This document shows positions 17,998 to 27,647 of a stretch of DNA of 64,000 nucleotides, piece after piece. Position 1 is the first letter of the stretch. Every line of letters begins with the position of its first letter. The stretch covers positions 62,001 to 126,000 of the forward strand of contig WGOE01000004.1 of the NCBI GenBank assembly GCA_016124195.1, written 5' to 3'. The stretch is from a bacterium (GTDB taxonomy: Bacteria; Pseudomonadota; Alphaproteobacteria; Rhodobacterales; Rhodobacteraceae). A program made the translations under genes and the position numbers. Under the pieces are notes generated by a model, which worked only from the letters and a program-made list of their open reading frames with translations, was not told the origin of the DNA and searched no databases.

Positions 17998-20235
17998 CTA
18001 AAGCTTCAACCCGGCGAGATAGTCCATCAGGGCGCCCCGCACGTTTTCCTCGCCCCGCTCGCGGGCCGCATCCATCGCGGCGCGCGCCGCCCCCAGATCG
18101 GCCACCCGCAGCAAGGCCTTGACCGGCCCGATCGAGGCCGGACGCATCGACAGCACCCGCAGCCCCATCGCGGCAAAGGCCAGCGCCTCGATCGGCCGCC
18201 CGGCATCTTCGCCGCAATAGGACAGCTTGGTGCCAAACGGTGCGCAGCGCCGCACGATATGGTCGATCAGTTCCAGAAACGACACGTTCAACACGTCATA
18301 GCGCTTGCGCACCCGTTCATTCTCGCGGTCGGCGGCAAAGAAGAACTGTTTCAGGTCATTGCCGCCGATCGAGATGAAATCGGCCAGCCGGAAGAATTCG
18401 TCGGGTGCAAAGGCCAGCGAGGGCGTCTCGAGCATGGCACCGATCTTGAGGTCCTTGGGCACCGTGTGGCCCAGGCTCTTTTCGCGGTGGATCTCGCGCA
18501 GGACATGGCTGCGCGCCGCCTTGAACTCGCCGAACTCGCTGATGAAGGGGAACATGACATGCAGATCGCGTCCGCCCGACGCGCGCAGCAGTGCCTGAAG
18601 CTGCATGCGCAGCACGCCCGGCTTGTCGAGCCCGACCCGGATCGCCCGCCACCCCATCGCAGGGTTGGGTTCGTCATTGGGCTTCATATAGGGCAGGACC
18701 TTGTCCGACCCGATGTCGAGCGTGCGGAATGCCACCGGCCGGCCCTTGGCCGCATCCATCACGCGGGCGTAAAGCGTGGCCAGTTCCGAACGCTGCGGCA
18801 TCTTGTTGCGGATCAGGAACTGCAACTCGGTGCGAAAGAGGCCGACCCCCTCGGCGCCCGATCCCACGAGCGAGGGCAGATCGGCCATGAGCCCGGCATT
18901 CATCAGCAGTTCCACCCGCGCCCCGTCGGTCGTCAGCGCCGGCAGGTCGCGCAGGCTGGCGTAGCGCTTTTGCGCCTCGGCCTGCATGGCGATCTTGTCG
19001 CGGAAGGACCGCGAGATCGTCTCTTCCGGCCGCAGATGCACGATGCCCTGATCGCCATCGACCAGGATGGCATTGCCGTTCAGCGCGTCCGTGATGATGC
19101 CCTTGGCATGGATGACCATCGGGATGGCCAGGGCGCGCGCCACGACCGCGGCGTGGCTGCCGACCGAGCCTTCCTCCAGCACGACGCCCTTCAGGCGGCG
19201 GCCATAGTCCAGCAGTTCGGCCGGCCCGATGTTGCGCGCCACCAGTACCGGGTCTTCGGGCATCGCGGCGCCGGTGTCGCGGCCCTGGCCGGTCAGGATG
19301 CGCAAGAGCCGGTTCGACAGGTCGTCCAGGTCATGCAGGCGTTCGCGCAGATAGGCGTCCTCGACCTGTTCCAGCCGGTTCCGCGCGGTGGACTGTTCCT
19401 TTTCCACAGCGGCCTCGGCCGACAGGCCGCGCTGGATGTCTTCCTCCATCCGGCGCAGCCAGCCGCGCGAATGGGCGAACATCCGGTAGGCTTCCAGCAC
19501 CGCCTTCTGTTCCTTGTCGAGACTTTCGGCCGCCAGCAGATCATCGACCGACACGCGCAATTCGCCCACCGCCTCGCGGATCCGGTCGATCTCGGTCAGG
19601 GGGTCGTCGGCGACCGGGTTCGTCACCACGACGCGCGGTTCATGCAGCCAGACATGGCCCTCGGCCGCGCCCTCCTGCCCGCAGGTGCCGCGAAACATGA
19701 TCGGCTGACGGTGCAGTGCCAGACCGTTGTCGCCGCCAAAGGCGCCCAGTTCAGCCATCTCTGCCAGCACCATCGCCACGACTTCGATGGCGTCGATGTC
19801 GTCCTCGGTATAGATGCGGGCGTCCTTGGATTGCAGGACGAGGACGCCAAGCCGCTCCCCGACCCGCTGGATCGGCACGCCCAGAAACGAGGAATAGATC
19901 TCTTCCCCCGTCTCAGGCATGAAACGAAAGCCCTTTTCGGCCGGCGCATTGGCCGTGTTGACCGGCTGGCCCAGGCGCGCCACCCGGCCCACCAGACCTT
20001 CGCCCAGCTTCATCCGTGTCTTGTGGACGGCTTCCTTCTTCAGCCCCTCGGTCGCACAAAGTTCCAGCGTCTCGGGGTCGCGGAAAAGGTAGATCGAGCA
20101 GACCTCGGTCCCCATCGAATCCGCGATGATATGGGTGATGCGGTCCAGCCGGTCCTGCCCGTGGTCGGGCATGCCCAGGACATCGCGCAGGCGGCGCAAG
20201 AGCTTGCGGCTGTCGCTTTCCTTCCGTTCGCCCAT
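17998..20235 (-). CDS. ptsP: Phosphoenolpyruvate-protein phosphotransferase PtsP (enzyme I Ntr)
   Basis: This 745-residue protein starts best at the ATG at 20235 (MGERKESDSRKLLRRL), which follows a G-rich ribosome site. An N-terminal GAF domain (about residues 20-160) is followed by the PTS enzyme I module: the phosphorylated histidine lies in GSVGSHAAVVARALAIP, and the PEP-binding barrel has GVGLFRTELQFL, FRTLDIGSDK and ISIGGNDLKQFFF. It starts the nitrogen phosphotransfer chain to NPr and EIIA-Ntr, which regulates rather than imports. The other chain members are not in the window. Confidence 0.96.
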   Translation of the reverse strand: MGERKESDSRKLLRRLRDVLGMPDHGQDRLDRITHIIADSMGTEVCSIYLFRDPETLELCATEGLKKEAVHKTRMKLGEGLVGRVARLGQPVNTANAPAEKGFRFMPETGEEIYSSFLGVPIQRVGERLGVLVLQSKDARIYTEDDIDAIEVVAMVLAEMAELGAFGGDNGLALHRQPIMFRGTCGQEGAAEGHVWLHEPRVVVTNPVADDPLTEIDRIREAVGELRVSVDDLLAAESLDKEQKAVLEAYRMFAHSRGWLRRMEEDIQRGLSAEAAVEKEQSTARNRLEQVEDAYLRERLHDLDDLSNRLLRILTGQGRDTGAAMPEDPVLVARNIGPAELLDYGRRLKGVVLEEGSVGSHAAVVARALAIPMVIHAKGIITDALNGNAILVDGDQGIVHLRPEETISRSFRDKIAMQAEAQKRYASLRDLPALTTDGARVELLMNAGLMADLPSLVGSGAEGVGLFRTELQFLIRNKMPQRSELATLYARVMDAAKGRPVAFRTLDIGSDKVLPYMKPNDEPNPAMGWRAIRVGLDKPGVLRMQLQALLRASGGRDLHVMFPFISEFGEFKAARSHVLREIHREKSLGHTVPKDLKIGAMLETPSLAFAPDEFFRLADFISIGGNDLKQFFFAADRENERVRKRYDVLNVSFLELIDHIVRRCAPFGTKLSYCGEDAGRPIEALAFAAMGLRVLSMRPASIGPVKALLRVADLGAARAAMDAARERGEENVRGALMDYLAGLKL

Positions 20236-20560
20236 CTGCCCCCCCAACTGCCAGCGCCAGAGCCTGGCCACTCGATCCCGGTCAAGACCCGCCGTCTGGC
20301 GCCTTTATCGCCGCCTTCGGCCGGTTAAGAAAGGGGCAGGCAAGCAGATTTTCCACGCCATGACGTGAAACCTGCGAGGCCGGCAAAGGCCCACCGCTTT
20401 TTGCCCGGGATTTGAGCGGCATTTGGGCCTCGCAATCGGCGGACCAGGCAGGGGCACCCGATTGATTTTGCGATCGAGGAGGGCTAGGATCGGCTATCAG
20501 GTCCGCTGCCGGGTCCGTTCCGCGTCAGGCGCGATCACGTCTTGGAAGGGCAGCTTTTCG
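20236..20560. other. Divergent intergenic region between ptsP and a secreted-protein gene
   Basis: This 325-base gap holds the upstream regions of two divergent genes. Apart from a sigma-70-like promoter for the rightward gene I see no repeat, hairpin of note or small ORF. Confidence 0.6.
20463..20491 (+). promoter_or_regulatory. Possible sigma-70 promoter for the 20561 gene
   Basis: TTGATT and TAGGAT are separated by exactly 17 bases, giving a plausible -35/-10 pair with a transcription start near 20498 and a leader of about 60 bases. Confidence 0.4.
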
Positions 20561-21298
20561 ATGATGAAACGGGACATGCTGCACCTTGTTCTTAACGCGC
20601 TGGCCTTGGCCGGGGCCCTTGCCCTGCCGGTGGCCAGCATGGCCAATGACGCCTCGGGATTTCCTTCGCAACAGCCGGATCAGGTGGATGGTGCTGCGGT
20701 TTGGTCCGGGGCGCGCCTGATCCTCGCGCAATACACCGGAGGAACCGACGGCACGGGTGGCCAGGGTTATGGCGGCGGCGAAAAGTCGGACCACGAGGGC
20801 TCTGGCCACATGCCGGTGGCCGGTCCGGTCCCGATGGCCCCCGATGCCGACGGGATATCGCCGGAGGCGACGGCCGCGCTCGTCGCGGCGCTGAATGCGG
20901 GGACCGAGTTCTGCCAGAACCTGCGCAACCCCGCCTACAATGTCGATTGTCTGAGCTATGAATATTGGCAATCGGCCCAGGCGCTGCCCAAGACCGGTGG
21001 CTATGCCGATGCAAGGAAGGCCCTGCTGGATGCGGCGGAAAAGCTGCACAATCTGGCGGTTGCCAACCGCGACCGAAGCCAGCCGGCCGCGCGGGGCCGC
21101 GTTGGCAAGACGAGCACCAGCCGGCCCCTGACGCCGGTGCGCGACGTCGCGGCTGTCAATGCCCAGGCTGCGGTCATCGTGCATGACACCAATCTGGTGC
21201 TGTTGCGATCGAGCAGCGGGTCGAACCAGCGCAGGCTCGCCTACAGCCAGATCGCCGCCGTGGTCAATTCGACCAAGGTCCTGCTGCGATCAAGCTGA
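20561..21298 (+). CDS. Secreted protein of unknown function
   Basis: The ATG at 20561 follows GGAAGGG at ten bases and gives a signal peptide (MMKRDMLHLVLNALALAG...) and 245 residues. The mature protein has a glycine-rich low-complexity stretch (TGGTDGTGGQGYGGGE), a helical middle with two cysteines (FCQNLRNPAYNVDCLSYEYW), and a C-terminus in which the string LLRSS occurs twice. It is probably periplasmic or extracellular. I recognise no domain. Confidence 0.75.
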   Translation: MMKRDMLHLVLNALALAGALALPVASMANDASGFPSQQPDQVDGAAVWSGARLILAQYTGGTDGTGGQGYGGGEKSDHEGSGHMPVAGPVPMAPDADGISPEATAALVAALNAGTEFCQNLRNPAYNVDCLSYEYWQSAQALPKTGGYADARKALLDAAEKLHNLAVANRDRSQPAARGRVGKTSTSRPLTPVRDVAAVNAQAAVIVHDTNLVLLRSSSGSNQRRLAYSQIAAVVNSTKVLLRSS

Positions 21299-21344
21299 GG
21301 CCGGCGCGGTGGGCCCACCCGCCGCCTTCCGGCCCCGCAGGCGT

Positions 21345-22607
21345 TCAGTTGCCCGCCTTGTCGAGGTCGAAGGCGTCGTGCAGCGCCTGAACCGCAAGTT
21401 CCATGTACTTGCGGTCGATGAGGACCGAGATCTTGATCTCGGAGGTCGTGATCACCTTGATGTTCACATTCTCGGCGGCCAGCGCGGAAAACATCTTGGC
21501 GGCCACACCGGCGTGCGACCGCATCCCGATGCCCACGACCGAGATCTTGGCGACATCGCTGTCGGTGATCAGCTGCGCATAGGCGAATTTGCCGGCGGCC
21601 TGCGCGTCCTCGATCGCCTTCCTCGCCCGGATCACCTGATTGGTCGGGCAGGAAAAGGTCATGTCGGTATAGGCGCGCTTGTCGGTCGGGTCGTCATGCT
21701 CCGAGATGTTCTGCACGATCATGTCGACGTTCACGCCCGCATCGGCCAGGGGCCCGAAGATCGCGGCGGCGATGCCGGGGCGGTCCTCGACCCGGACCAG
21801 GGTCATCTTCGCTTCATCGCGGCTGAAGGCCACGCCAGAGACGACTTTCGATTCCATGATTTCATCCTCGTCGCAGACCAGAGTTCCGGAGTTTTCATCG
21901 GTATCCTCGAACGAGGACAGCACGCGCAGCCGCACCTTGTAGCGCATCGCCAGTTCGACCGACCGGGTTTGCAGGACCTTGGCGCCCAGCGAGGCCAGTT
22001 CCAGCATCTCCTCGAAGGCGATCTTGTCCAGCTTGCGCGCCTTTTCCGACACGCGCGGATCGGTGGTATAGACGCCATCCACATCGGTGTAGATGTCGCA
22101 GCGTTCGGCGCCAAAGGCCGCGGCAAAGGCCACTGCGGTGGTGTCGGACCCGCCGCGCCCCAGCGTGGTGATGCGGCCTTCGGGGCTGACCCCCTGAAAA
22201 CCCGCGACCACGGCGACCTTGAAGCCCTCGGCGAACTTGGCGTCGATATGGTCGCGCGGGATGCTGACAAAGCGGGCCGAGGAATGGGCCGAGGTCGTGT
22301 TGATCGGCACCTGCCAGCCCTGCCAGGACCGCGCCGGCACGCCCATCTCCTGCAGGCGGAGCGCCATGAGGCCGGCGGTCACATTCTCGCCCGAGGCCAC
22401 GACCGCGTCATATTCGCGGGCGTCGTACAGTTTCGAGGTGCCCTCGACCCAGCCCACCAGTTCATTCGTCTTGCCCGACATGGCCGAGACGATGACGATC
22501 ACGTCATAGCCGCGCGCGACCTCTGCCTGCACCTTTTTCGCGGCGTTCTCGATGCGCGACAGGTCCGCGACCGAAGTCCCCCCGAATTTCATCACCAGAA
22601 GTGGCAT
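21345..22607 (-). CDS. lysC: Aspartate kinase
   Basis: The 420-residue enzyme phosphorylates aspartate, the first step toward lysine, threonine and methionine. The amino-acid kinase domain opens with VMKFGGTSVADLSRIENAA and contains TTLGRGGSDTTAVAFAAAF; two ACT domains fill the C-terminal 160 residues (VVGIGMRSHAGVAAKMFSAL is part of one) and imply feedback control. Single-gene unit with an AAGGAC ribosome site. metZ, at 31 kb, belongs to a branch of the same amino-acid family. Confidence 0.97.
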   Translation of the reverse strand: MPLLVMKFGGTSVADLSRIENAAKKVQAEVARGYDVIVIVSAMSGKTNELVGWVEGTSKLYDAREYDAVVASGENVTAGLMALRLQEMGVPARSWQGWQVPINTTSAHSSARFVSIPRDHIDAKFAEGFKVAVVAGFQGVSPEGRITTLGRGGSDTTAVAFAAAFGAERCDIYTDVDGVYTTDPRVSEKARKLDKIAFEEMLELASLGAKVLQTRSVELAMRYKVRLRVLSSFEDTDENSGTLVCDEDEIMESKVVSGVAFSRDEAKMTLVRVEDRPGIAAAIFGPLADAGVNVDMIVQNISEHDDPTDKRAYTDMTFSCPTNQVIRARKAIEDAQAAGKFAYAQLITDSDVAKISVVGIGMRSHAGVAAKMFSALAAENVNIKVITTSEIKISVLIDRKYMELAVQALHDAFDLDKAGN

Positions 22608-22778
22608 GGTCTGCGTCCTTCGCCCCGCCCATTCAAAACCGGCTGCTTCATAGCAGAAGCAAGGGCAGGGGCAAGCGGCGGCCCTTTGCGAATTTACCGT
22701 GACAGTGCAGGCAGCGCTGATCCGGGCGAAGGCCGATGCGGGAGGCCACAGGTTTGCGCCAGATGGCCCCGGCCCGCG

Positions 22779-24044
22779 TCACGACAGGGCGCGCCAGCCG
22801 ATGTCGCCGCGGCAGAAGCCTTCCGGCCAGTCGAGGTGATCCAGCATCGCGTAGGCCCGGTTGCGCGCCTCGGCCAGCGAGGCGCCGCGGGCGGTGATGT
22901 TCAGGACCCGCCCGCCATTGGCAAGGATGCGGCCCTCGCGCTCGACGGTGCCGGCGTGAAAGCACATGTGGCGGCTGTCCTCGGGCAGGCGTTTCAGGCC
23001 GTGGATGACCGAGCCGCGCGCATAGGCGCCCGGATAGCCCCTGGCGGCCATCACCACGGTCAGGGCGTGGTCGTCGGCCCAGTTGACGCGGGCCTCCGCC
23101 AGCCGGCCTTCGACGCAGGCGAGCAGCAGGTCGAGCACCTGCGCCCCGAGCCGCATCATCAGGACCTGACATTCCGGGTCGCCGAAGCGGGCATTGTATT
23201 CGACAAGACGGGCGCGGCCCTCCTTGATCATCAGGCCCGCGTAAAGCACCCCCTGATAGGGCGTGCCGCGCCGGGCCATCTCGCGGATGGTGGGTAGCAC
23301 GATCTCGGCCATGGCCTGGGCCTGCACCGCCTCGGTCAGCACCGGGGCAGGGGAATAGGCGCCCATGCCGCCGGTGTTGGGGCCGGTGTCGCCGTCGAAG
23401 GCGCGCTTGTGGTCCTGGGCGGTTCCGATGGGCAGGGCGTTGATCCCGTCGGTGAGGACGAAGAACGAGGCCTCCTCGCCGGTCATGAACTCTTCGATGA
23501 CGACCTCTGCCCCGGCGGCGCCGAACTCGCCGCCGAACATGTCGTCGATGGCGGCCAGGGCTTCGGCCTCGGTCACGGCCACGATGACGCCCTTGCCCGC
23601 GGCGAGACCATCGGCCTTGACGACGATCGGCGCGCCTTGGGCGCGGATGTGGGCGCGGGCGGCGGCGCTGTCGGTGAAGCGGGCATAGGCGGCGGTGGGC
23701 GCGCCGCAGGCATCGCAGATTTCCTTGGTGAAGGATTTGGAGGCTTCCAGCTTTGCTGCGTCCGCGCTTGGCCCGAAGGTCAGGATGCCCGCCGCGCGCG
23801 CGGCATCGGCCACACCTGCAGCCAGGGGGGCCTCGGGGCCTATGATGACGAAATCCACCGCGTTTTCGGCGCAAAAGGCCACGACCGCGGCACCGTCAAG
23901 GATGTCGATGGCGGCCACTTCGGCCAGTTGGGCGATGCCCGCATTGCCGGGGGCCACGATCAGCCGGTCGGTGCGCGGGTTCTGCTTGACCGCCCAGGCC
24001 AGGCTGTGCTCGCGCCCGCCGCTGCCGAGGATGAGGATATTCAT
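22779..24044 (-). CDS. purD: Phosphoribosylamine-glycine ligase
   Basis: PurD joins glycine to phosphoribosylamine, the second step of purine synthesis. The 421-residue protein begins MNILILGSGGREHSLAWA, the typical N-terminus, and has the ATP-grasp pieces PIVVKADGLAAGKGVIVA, IEEFMTGEEASFFVLTDG and VEYNARFGDPECQ. It is divergent from xseA, and the intergenic region contains a REP. Confidence 0.97.
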   Translation of the reverse strand: MNILILGSGGREHSLAWAVKQNPRTDRLIVAPGNAGIAQLAEVAAIDILDGAAVVAFCAENAVDFVIIGPEAPLAAGVADAARAAGILTFGPSADAAKLEASKSFTKEICDACGAPTAAYARFTDSAAARAHIRAQGAPIVVKADGLAAGKGVIVAVTEAEALAAIDDMFGGEFGAAGAEVVIEEFMTGEEASFFVLTDGINALPIGTAQDHKRAFDGDTGPNTGGMGAYSPAPVLTEAVQAQAMAEIVLPTIREMARRGTPYQGVLYAGLMIKEGRARLVEYNARFGDPECQVLMMRLGAQVLDLLLACVEGRLAEARVNWADDHALTVVMAARGYPGAYARGSVIHGLKRLPEDSRHMCFHAGTVEREGRILANGGRVLNITARGASLAEARNRAYAMLDHLDWPEGFCRGDIGWRALS

Positions 24045-24109
24045 GGCTGCCCCCCGTGTGGCCTATGGATTGAGGCGTCATAGTCGCGGGGCGGTGGGCT
24101 TGCAAGGAA

Positions 24110-24132
24110 GATGGGCAGATTGCCCATCCTAC
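24110..24132 (-). repeat. REP element, copy 4
   Basis: On the minus strand it reads GTAG then GATGGGC-AAT-CTGCCCATC. It lies 66 bases upstream of purD and 117 upstream of xseA, in a shared divergent promoter region. This position is unusual, since REPs favour gene ends. Confidence 0.85.
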
Positions 24133-24248
24133 CCCTCGGCCGGCCTTGCGCGCCGGATTGGCCGGGTCGTGGGCCGGCCGCGCTTTACGCCTTCGGCGCG
24201 GGTCATTGCCACATTGCACAGGCCGGCGTTCTTTGGCATCAAGGCTCC

Positions 24249-25817
24249 ATGTCCCTCTTTGAAGATGATGACCCGCCCGCCCGCCCCGGCAATGCGCCCG
24301 ATTATACCGTGTCCGAGCTGTCCGGCGCGGTCAAACGGGTGATCGAGGGGGAATTCGGCCTGATCCGCGTGCGCGGCGAGGTGGGCCGGGTATCGCGCCC
24401 GGCCTCTGGGCATCTGTACTTTGCGCTAAAAGATGACCGCGCCACGCTGGATGCGGTCGCCTGGAAGGGCCAGGTCGCCCGGATGCAGCTGCGCCCGGAA
24501 GAGGGGATGGAGGTCGTGGCCACCGGCCGGATGACGACCTTCCCCGGCCAGTCGAAATACCAGATGATCGTCGAGGACGTGGCGCTGGCCGGCGCCGGCG
24601 CCCTGATGGCGTTGTTGGAAAAGCGCAAGGCCGCGCTGCAGGCCGAGGGGCTGTTCGATGCCGCGCGCAAGAAGCCCATTCCCTATCTGCCCCGGGTGAT
24701 CGGCGTCGTAACCTCGCCCTCGGGTGCGGTGATCCGCGACATCCTGCACCGCCTGCGCGACCGCTTTCCGCGCCATGTGCTGATCTGGCCGGTGGCGGTG
24801 CAGGGGCAGGCCTGCGCCTCCGAGGTCGCGGCGGCGATCCGCGGGTTCAACGCCATAGCGCCGGGCGGTCCTGTCCCACGCCCCGATCTGATCATCGTGG
24901 CGCGGGGCGGCGGCTCGCTCGAGGATCTGTGGGGCTTCAACGAAGAGGCGGTGGTGCGGGCGGCTGCGGCTTCAGTCATCCCCCTGATCTCGGCCGTGGG
25001 GCACGAGACGGATACGACGCTGATCGATTATGCCGCCGACCTGCGCGCACCCACACCGACAGCCGCGGCCGAAATGGCGGTGCCGGTGCGGGCCGATCTT
25101 CTGGCCACGCTGGCCGATCTGGACGCCCGAAAGGCGCGGGCCGCGCGCAACGGGCTGGACCGCCGGCTTCAGCGCCTGCGCGATCTGGCGCGCGCGCTGC
25201 CCCGGCTCGATGCCCTGCTGGCCGCGCCGCGCCAGCGCCACGATACGGCGGCACAGCGCCTGGGCGGCGCGCTGCAACTGGCCACCGCGCGCAAGCGCAG
25301 CCGGTTCGAGGCGCTGGCCGCCCCGCTGCGCCCGGCGCTTCTGGCCGGGCTGATCCAGCGCGGCCAGGAACGGATCGCCCGGCAGGCCGTGGCGCTTGAC
25401 ACCCGCGCCGAGCGCACGCTCGACCGGGCGCGCGCGCTGGCCGACAAATGGGCCTCGCGCCTTGCACCGGCACTGGCCCGCCTGATCGCCTCGGGCGCGC
25501 GCGACATCGCACAGGGGGAGGACCGGCTGGCCCGCCTGGCGCTGCGGCTGGACGCGGCGTCCGCCAAGCGCCTGACCGATCTGTCGAACCGGCTCGACGC
25601 GCTGGACCGCACACGCCTGACGCTCGGCTATACCGAAACGCTGCGGCGCGGCTATGCGGTGATCCGGGGCGATGGCGCCGTGGTCACGACGAGGGCCCAG
25701 GCTGAAAAGGCCACGACCATCGAGATCGAATTCCAGGATGGCCGGCTGACCCCGCGCGCCTCCGCGAAGAAAGCCGCTTCGGCGCAAACCAAACCCTCTC
25801 AGGGCTCGCTCTTCTGA
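24249..25817 (+). CDS. xseA: Exodeoxyribonuclease VII large subunit
   Basis: The ATG at 24249 gives MSLFEDDDPPARPGNAPDYT and 522 residues; the 46-codon extension in the track begins inside a REP (MGRLPILP) and is spurious. The N-terminal OB-fold (SELSGAVKRVIEGEFGLIRVRGE in pieces) binds single-stranded DNA. The catalytic core has VVTSPSGAVIRDILHRL, RGGGSLEDLWGFNEE and AVGHETDTTL. A long helical domain then forms the stalk that binds the small subunit XseB. The enzyme degrades single-stranded DNA in repair. Confidence 0.96.
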   Translation: MSLFEDDDPPARPGNAPDYTVSELSGAVKRVIEGEFGLIRVRGEVGRVSRPASGHLYFALKDDRATLDAVAWKGQVARMQLRPEEGMEVVATGRMTTFPGQSKYQMIVEDVALAGAGALMALLEKRKAALQAEGLFDAARKKPIPYLPRVIGVVTSPSGAVIRDILHRLRDRFPRHVLIWPVAVQGQACASEVAAAIRGFNAIAPGGPVPRPDLIIVARGGGSLEDLWGFNEEAVVRAAAASVIPLISAVGHETDTTLIDYAADLRAPTPTAAAEMAVPVRADLLATLADLDARKARAARNGLDRRLQRLRDLARALPRLDALLAAPRQRHDTAAQRLGGALQLATARKRSRFEALAAPLRPALLAGLIQRGQERIARQAVALDTRAERTLDRARALADKWASRLAPALARLIASGARDIAQGEDRLARLALRLDAASAKRLTDLSNRLDALDRTRLTLGYTETLRRGYAVIRGDGAVVTTRAQAEKATTIEIEFQDGRLTPRASAKKAASAQTKPSQGSLF

Positions 25818-25822
25818 TCCCG

Positions 25823-25843
25823 TTCATCCAGGCAAAAATACTC
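25823..25843 (+). repeat. Intergenic element A, half copy after xseA
   Basis: TTCATCCAGG and CAAAAATACTC repeat the first half of element A six bases after the xseA stop, in the sense direction. The GTGAA hairpin is absent. Confidence 0.65.
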
Positions 25844-25904
25844 AAGAACGCCCGTGCCACCGGACGGCGGCATCAGACCCGGGCCTGATCTGGCCAGGGG
25901 CCGC

Positions 25905-26351
25905 CTAGACGCCGACCTTCGGCCCCGGGCATTGCATGGGCTGGCTGGTCTGCGCCACTTCGGACAGCGAGGACATGCCACCGCCCATGAACATGGCCAC
26001 CAGACCGCCAGAGCCCAGATAGAACTGCCAGCAACTTTCATCGGGGTTGTCGGTATAGCTGAAGCAGATCTGCGGCCGGTTGTCGGGGCCGACAGTCTCT
26101 TTCCAGGTGCCGTATTCGCAGGGCTGGTCGGTGAAGGCCCAGATCACCTGCCGGCCGGGCAGATATTCCTCTTGCCCCCAGACCTTGCCGCTTTCGGCAT
26201 AGGTCAGGGTCTTGCCGGCGGCATAGGCTTCGAACTCGCTGGCGTTCAAGGGGGTCCCCAGCGCGGAAGTGTCGGGTGGGGCGCCCGCGCCGGGCGGGTC
26301 GGCCAAGGCGGGCAGGGGAAGCAGACTCAGAGCAAGCAGAAAGCGTTTCAT
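25905..26351 (-). CDS. Secreted protein of unknown function
   Basis: The 148-residue protein has a signal peptide (MKRFLLALSLLPLPALA) and a mature part with three cysteines (CEYGTW, ICFSYTDNPDESCW) and a further one at PMQCPGP, probably disulfide bonded in the periplasm. The segment FEAYAAGKTLTYAESGKVWGQE recurs, as far as I recall, in uncharacterised Rhodobacteraceae proteins, but I cannot assign a family. It is convergent with xseA. Confidence 0.75.
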   Translation of the reverse strand: MKRFLLALSLLPLPALADPPGAGAPPDTSALGTPLNASEFEAYAAGKTLTYAESGKVWGQEEYLPGRQVIWAFTDQPCEYGTWKETVGPDNRPQICFSYTDNPDESCWQFYLGSGGLVAMFMGGGMSSLSEVAQTSQPMQCPGPKVGV

Positions 26352-26387
26352 GGCATCACTTTGCCCAAGGCCGGGGGCAAAAGCCAG

Positions 26388-27416
26388 TCACAGCTTGGCG
26401 ATGCCGACCCGTGCCAGCGCGGGTTTCATCCGCAGCCGCCACAGGGGCGGGTACAGCGCCACAAGGCAGGCGAGCGGCAGGGGCCAGGGCAGAACTGGCG
26501 CGGCCTCTTCCAGCCTCAGGTTCGGAAAGGGCCGCTGCGGGTGGACATGGTGATCCGAGTGGCGCGGCGCGTTCAGCATCAGCGCCGCCGAAAACCAGTG
26601 CGGCGCATTCCAGCTGTGCGCCTGGCCCACGGGCTCCACCCGCCCCGCCGCAACCGCCCGCCTGAGCCCGTAATGCTGCACGTAATCCGACAACAGGACC
26701 TGAGCCCCGAAATGCAGCCCGAAGCCCAGCCAGACCAGAACCCCCGCCACGCCCGCCAGGAGGCCGCCTAGCGCAAGGCCCGCCAGCGCAAGCGCCGCAT
26801 AGGCCGGATAGGGCGTGACCCCGCTGCCGCGCCGCAGGGCACGTTCGGCCACAAGGCCCGCGCGCAGGCTTTCAGGCCAGGCGCGGACCAGGAAGCGGTA
26901 ATAGCCCTCGCCCGCCGCGGCGGTGTTGGGATCGAGCCCGGTTGCCACATGACGGTGATGCACCAGCCGGTGGGCCGAGGCGTGATGCCCGAAAAGCAGC
27001 ACCCCATAGACCGCGACCCCCAGCCCGTGCAGGGCGCGGCCCGGCCGGTGGATCAATTCATGCGCCGCCGGATGCGCCACCTGACCGAACCACAGGCCCC
27101 CGGCCAGAAAGAGGGCGAGGCGCTGGTTCAATGGCATCTCGCCCGGCCCCGCCACGCTGTGCACCAGAACAGGCAAAGCGATCAGGGCGCCGGCCCCCAG
27201 CACAGCCAGCAACAGATCGGCGGCAGGAAACTCGCGGTCTTCGGTCGCCTCATCTCCGGACAGGCGAGGCACCAAGGCATCAACCAGAACCGGGGCCAGC
27301 GTCATCATGGCCAAAGCCGCCCAGACCCAGGCCCCGCCCCACAGGCACGCGAGCCCCAGCACCGCCAGGGGGAGGGTGGTGGCCAGTGTGAAAAGCATCA
27401 TGGGCCTCATCATCAT
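26388..27416 (-). CDS. AlkB-type membrane hydroxylase (alkane monooxygenase / fatty acid desaturase superfamily)
   Basis: This 342-residue inner-membrane protein has several hydrophobic segments and the histidine boxes of non-haem di-iron hydroxylases: HELIHR, HRLVHHRH and HSDHHVHP, plus DYVQHYGLRR, which is the AlkB NYxQHYGL-type box. It probably oxidises an alkyl chain using a rubredoxin or ferredoxin. The ORF track extends far upstream, but that part is antisense to ftsY. Several adjacent ATGs (27416, 27413, 27410, 27401, 27398) compete for the start and none has a strong ribosome site. Confidence 0.88.
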   Translation of the reverse strand: MMMRPMMLFTLATTLPLAVLGLACLWGGAWVWAALAMMTLAPVLVDALVPRLSGDEATEDREFPAADLLLAVLGAGALIALPVLVHSVAGPGEMPLNQRLALFLAGGLWFGQVAHPAAHELIHRPGRALHGLGVAVYGVLLFGHHASAHRLVHHRHVATGLDPNTAAAGEGYYRFLVRAWPESLRAGLVAERALRRGSGVTPYPAYAALALAGLALGGLLAGVAGVLVWLGFGLHFGAQVLLSDYVQHYGLRRAVAAGRVEPVGQAHSWNAPHWFSAALMLNAPRHSDHHVHPQRPFPNLRLEEAAPVLPWPLPLACLVALYPPLWRLRMKPALARVGIAKL

Positions 27417-27647
27417 GCCGGATGATTTAGGCCATGCAGTACCCAAGGGGAATGGCAGCCCGGCCGTGGTCCTTGCTTTTTGCGCGCGCCCGGCTTTGGT
27501 CCATGGCGCTTCCGCCCCGCACCTCCGCTCCGCGCTTCCGCCCTGAAATTCCGAACTGCGCGCACCGCCCGCAGGGCCGCGACACGGCCCGCGCTTGCAT
27601 CCGCGCGCCGGCCGGCCTAGGTGAGGGCAAACCAAAGAGGCCCGCGC

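Noticed and set aside
15592-20328. 713-aa and 814-aa plus-strand ORFs opposite glcB and ptsP
   Set aside because: They are shadows of two well-recognised enzymes in high-GC DNA and have no domain of their own.
24111-24248. N-terminal extension MGRLPILPLGR on xseA
   Set aside because: It is translation of a REP; the true start MSLFEDDD lies at 24249.
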